Source: Kerstersia gyiorum
GTDB lineage: Bacteria; Pseudomonadota; Gammaproteobacteria; Burkholderiales; Burkholderiaceae_B
Assembly (NCBI RefSeq): GCF_004216755.1
Contig: NZ_SGWZ01000008.1
Coordinates: forward strand, 106,093-170,092
DNA: 64,000 nucleotides
Direction: 5' to 3'
Positions 62,470-64,000 of this stretch are shown here, in pieces. Within the stretch, counting starts at the first letter, position 1, and the number at the start of each line of letters is the position of its first letter. The translations under genes were made by a program, and so were the position numbers. The notes beneath the pieces are model-generated. The model made no database searches, was not told the DNA's origin, and saw only the letters and a program-made list of their open reading frames with translations.

Positions 62470-63340
62470 GTGGCCATCACCATGTCCAGCCCATCGCTGC
62501 CATCCCGGCAGCGACCGCCGCAAGAGCGCGAACAGCTCGATCTGTTTCGCGCCTTGCCGGGCGACATGGCGCCGCGCGATGCCCAGGACTTGATGGCCTA
62601 TCCGTTCTTCTCGCTGGCAAAGTTACGGCGCACAGTGCCGATCGACTTTCGCAGCGGGAACATCACCATCCGCGTGGAAGGCACGCAGGAGCACGGCATC
62701 GCCACGATCTGGGATGCCGACATCCTGATCTGGCCTGCCAGCCAGATCGTCGAAGCCAAGGATGCGGGTTTGCCTACATCCCGGCTGATGCGTGCCACAC
62801 CCTACGAGATCCTGCGCTTCATCGGGCGAGGCACCGGCTCACGCGACTACCAGCGCCTGAAAGCCGCGCTGGATCGCCTGCAATCGACCACGGTGTCCAC
62901 CTCCATTCGCGAGACGACCGGGAGGCGGCTGCACCGCTTTTCCTGGATCAACGAGTGGAACGAACTGGCCGATGCCCAGCGGCACGCCGCTGGGCATCGA
63001 GCTGATCCTGCCGGACTGGTTCTATGCGGGCGTGGTGGATGCCGCCCTGGTGCTGACCATCGACCCGACGTACTTCCGGCTCACTGGCGGCATCGAGCGC
63101 TGGCTGTACCGCCTGGTGCGCAAGCATGGCGGCAAGCAGGAATATGGCTGGCAGTTCGATTTTCGCTATCTGCACCAGAAATCCGGCAGTACCGCCAAAC
63201 CCTACGATTTCGCCTGCGATCTGCGCGCATTGGTTGCGCGGCAATCGTTGCCTGGCTATGTCCTTGGAATCGAGCGCATGCCGGACGATGGAACGGAATT
63301 GCTGACTTTCCGGCCCGTGCCGCAGACGGCACGGGGATAA
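62470..63340 (+). pseudogene. repA: repA of ICE2, broken by a +1 frameshift
   Basis: The first part (from GTG 62,470 or ATG 62,482) matches ICE1 RepA to NELADA. At 62,975-62,977 a CCC run has one base more than the ICE1 codons need, and the remainder (GTPLGIELILPDWFYAGVVD to PVPQTARG) continues in another frame to 63,340. Both halves are well conserved, so the break is recent, a sequencing error in a C run, or a site of frame slippage. Confidence 0.85.
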
Positions 63341-63364
63341 CTCCGGGAAAGCATGTGAATAGTG

Positions 63365-63428
63365 TCGTGCTATCAGGCGTGCGGGGTATCGTGCTATCAG
63401 GCGTGTCCCTATCGTGCTATCAGGCGTG
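63365..63428. repeat. Three iterons of ICE2
   Basis: TCGTGCTATCAGGCGTG occurs at 63,365-63,381, 63,389-63,405 and 63,412-63,428, a 23-24 base period. The first 13 bases equal the complement of the ICE1 iteron, and the last four differ in concert across all three copies. Confidence 0.78.
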
Positions 63429-63641
63429 CCAATCGGCTGCAAAGCCGCGCCAGTATTGGAGTTTTCCGCCCTCTAACTTACCTAACTTAAATTCTCTAAC
63501 TTTTAGTAGAGAAGCGCCGTTTCGTTGGACAACTGCCGAAAGTCAAAATCAGAACCAAATCCGGCAGCGAAATCGAGGGCAAAACCAACCCCGTTCGGCA
63601 AGGCAAAAACAGCCCGATCTTCCAAGCTGGAGGGCTGCGCC

Positions 63642-64000
63642 ATGATCCTCGCCTTGCTCAACCAGAAAGGGGGCGTCGGCAAAACCACGCTCGCCACGCA
63701 CATTGCCGGTGAACTGGCCCTGCGAGGTCAGCAGGTCATCCTGCTCGATGCCGACCCGCAGGGTTCATCGCTGGATTGGACGCAGCGCAGAAGCCAGCAA
63801 GGCTTGCCACGGCTGTTCAGCGCCGTGGGTCTTGCCCGCGAAACGCTGCATCAGGAAGCGCCAGAACTCGCCAGGCGGGCCGATCATGTCGTCATTGATG
63901 GGCCACCCAGGATTGCCGCCTTGGCGCGCTCCGCGCTGCTGGCGGCCGAGCGTGTGCTGATCCCGGTGCAGCCCAGTCCCTATGACGTGTGGGCCAGCGC
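63642..64000 (+). CDS. parA: ParA-family partition ATPase of ICE2, cut by the window edge
   Basis: The frame starts MILALLNQKGGVGKTTLATH and runs to the window edge through LLDADPQGSSLDWTQRR and VVIDGPPRIAALARS. It is more than 90% identical by eye to ICE1 ParA over about 119 residues. It lies after the iterons, as in ICE1. Confidence 0.92.
   Translation, partial: MILALLNQKGGVGKTTLATHIAGELALRGQQVILLDADPQGSSLDWTQRRSQQGLPRLFSAVGLARETLHQEAPELARRADHVVIDGPPRIAALARSALLAAERVLIPVQPSPYDVWAS

Larger units (their letters stand above)
60199..64000 (+). mobile_element. Second Tn4371-family ICE (ICE2), int end, internally deleted
   Basis: It holds an intact int, a truncated yhcG, tails of DUF2285 and AlpA-like genes, a frameshifted repA, three iterons and parA, in backbone order but on the plus strand. 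Relative to ICE1, the segment from mid-yhcG to mid-DUF2285 (about 13 kb there) is missing. The far end lies right of the window, so whether transfer genes survive cannot be seen. Confidence 0.88.

Overview
The window looks like an Alcaligenaceae-type (Burkholderiales) betaproteobacterial chromosome, judged from the G+C-rich coding style, the RecA, DnaB and MetE proteins and the LexA-type recA promoter. The species cannot be fixed from the sequence alone.

Region 1 (1 to about 37,184) is the integrase-proximal part of an integrative and conjugative element of the Tn4371 family, read mostly on the minus strand; its far end lies left of the window. From the integrase inward it holds: int and a YhcG/DUF1016 nuclease; an AT-rich 434-residue orphan; radC; a two-gene hypothetical operon; DUF932, parB, DUF736 and other maintenance genes; a solitary Mrr-like nuclease with a zinc-ribbon partner; DUF2958, DUF2285, an AlpA-like HTH gene, repA with three iterons, parA; traF and a DUF3363-type relaxase; a cargo region; then LysR, eexN, traG and trbB-C-D-E. 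The cargo is an RpiR / ketopantoate-reductase-like / EamA unit plus a complete five-gene FUSC efflux operon (LysR, FUSC, DUF1656, HlyD, outer-membrane factor).

Region 2 (37,185 to 60,198) is chromosome: a terminator-rich leader, recA-recX, metR/metE, a marR gene divergent from a TetX-like flavin monooxygenase broken by an in-frame amber codon, a second complete FUSC efflux operon that is the close paralogue of the ICE cargo, a DJ-1/TetR pair, AraC, a Bcr-type MFS pump, YciI, an EamA/MarR pair, an orphan gene behind a Fur-like box, and dnaB.

Region 3 (60,199 to the end) is a second Tn4371-family element in the opposite orientation, inserted at the T-tract of the dnaB terminator. Its int is intact, but a large internal deletion joins a truncated yhcG to the tails of the DUF2285 and AlpA-like genes, and repA carries a +1 frameshift; its iterons and parA follow.

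Themes worth attention: two related ICEs whose int ends face each other across recA and dnaB; an ICE efflux cargo that duplicates a resident operon together with its intergenic inverted repeat; long, sequence-divergent palindromes at the same place in two different yhcG genes; a dense run of perfect hairpins at about 26.85 to 27.10 kb; and several orphan genes. No tRNA, rRNA or CRISPR array was seen. All similarity statements are by eye; no database search was run.
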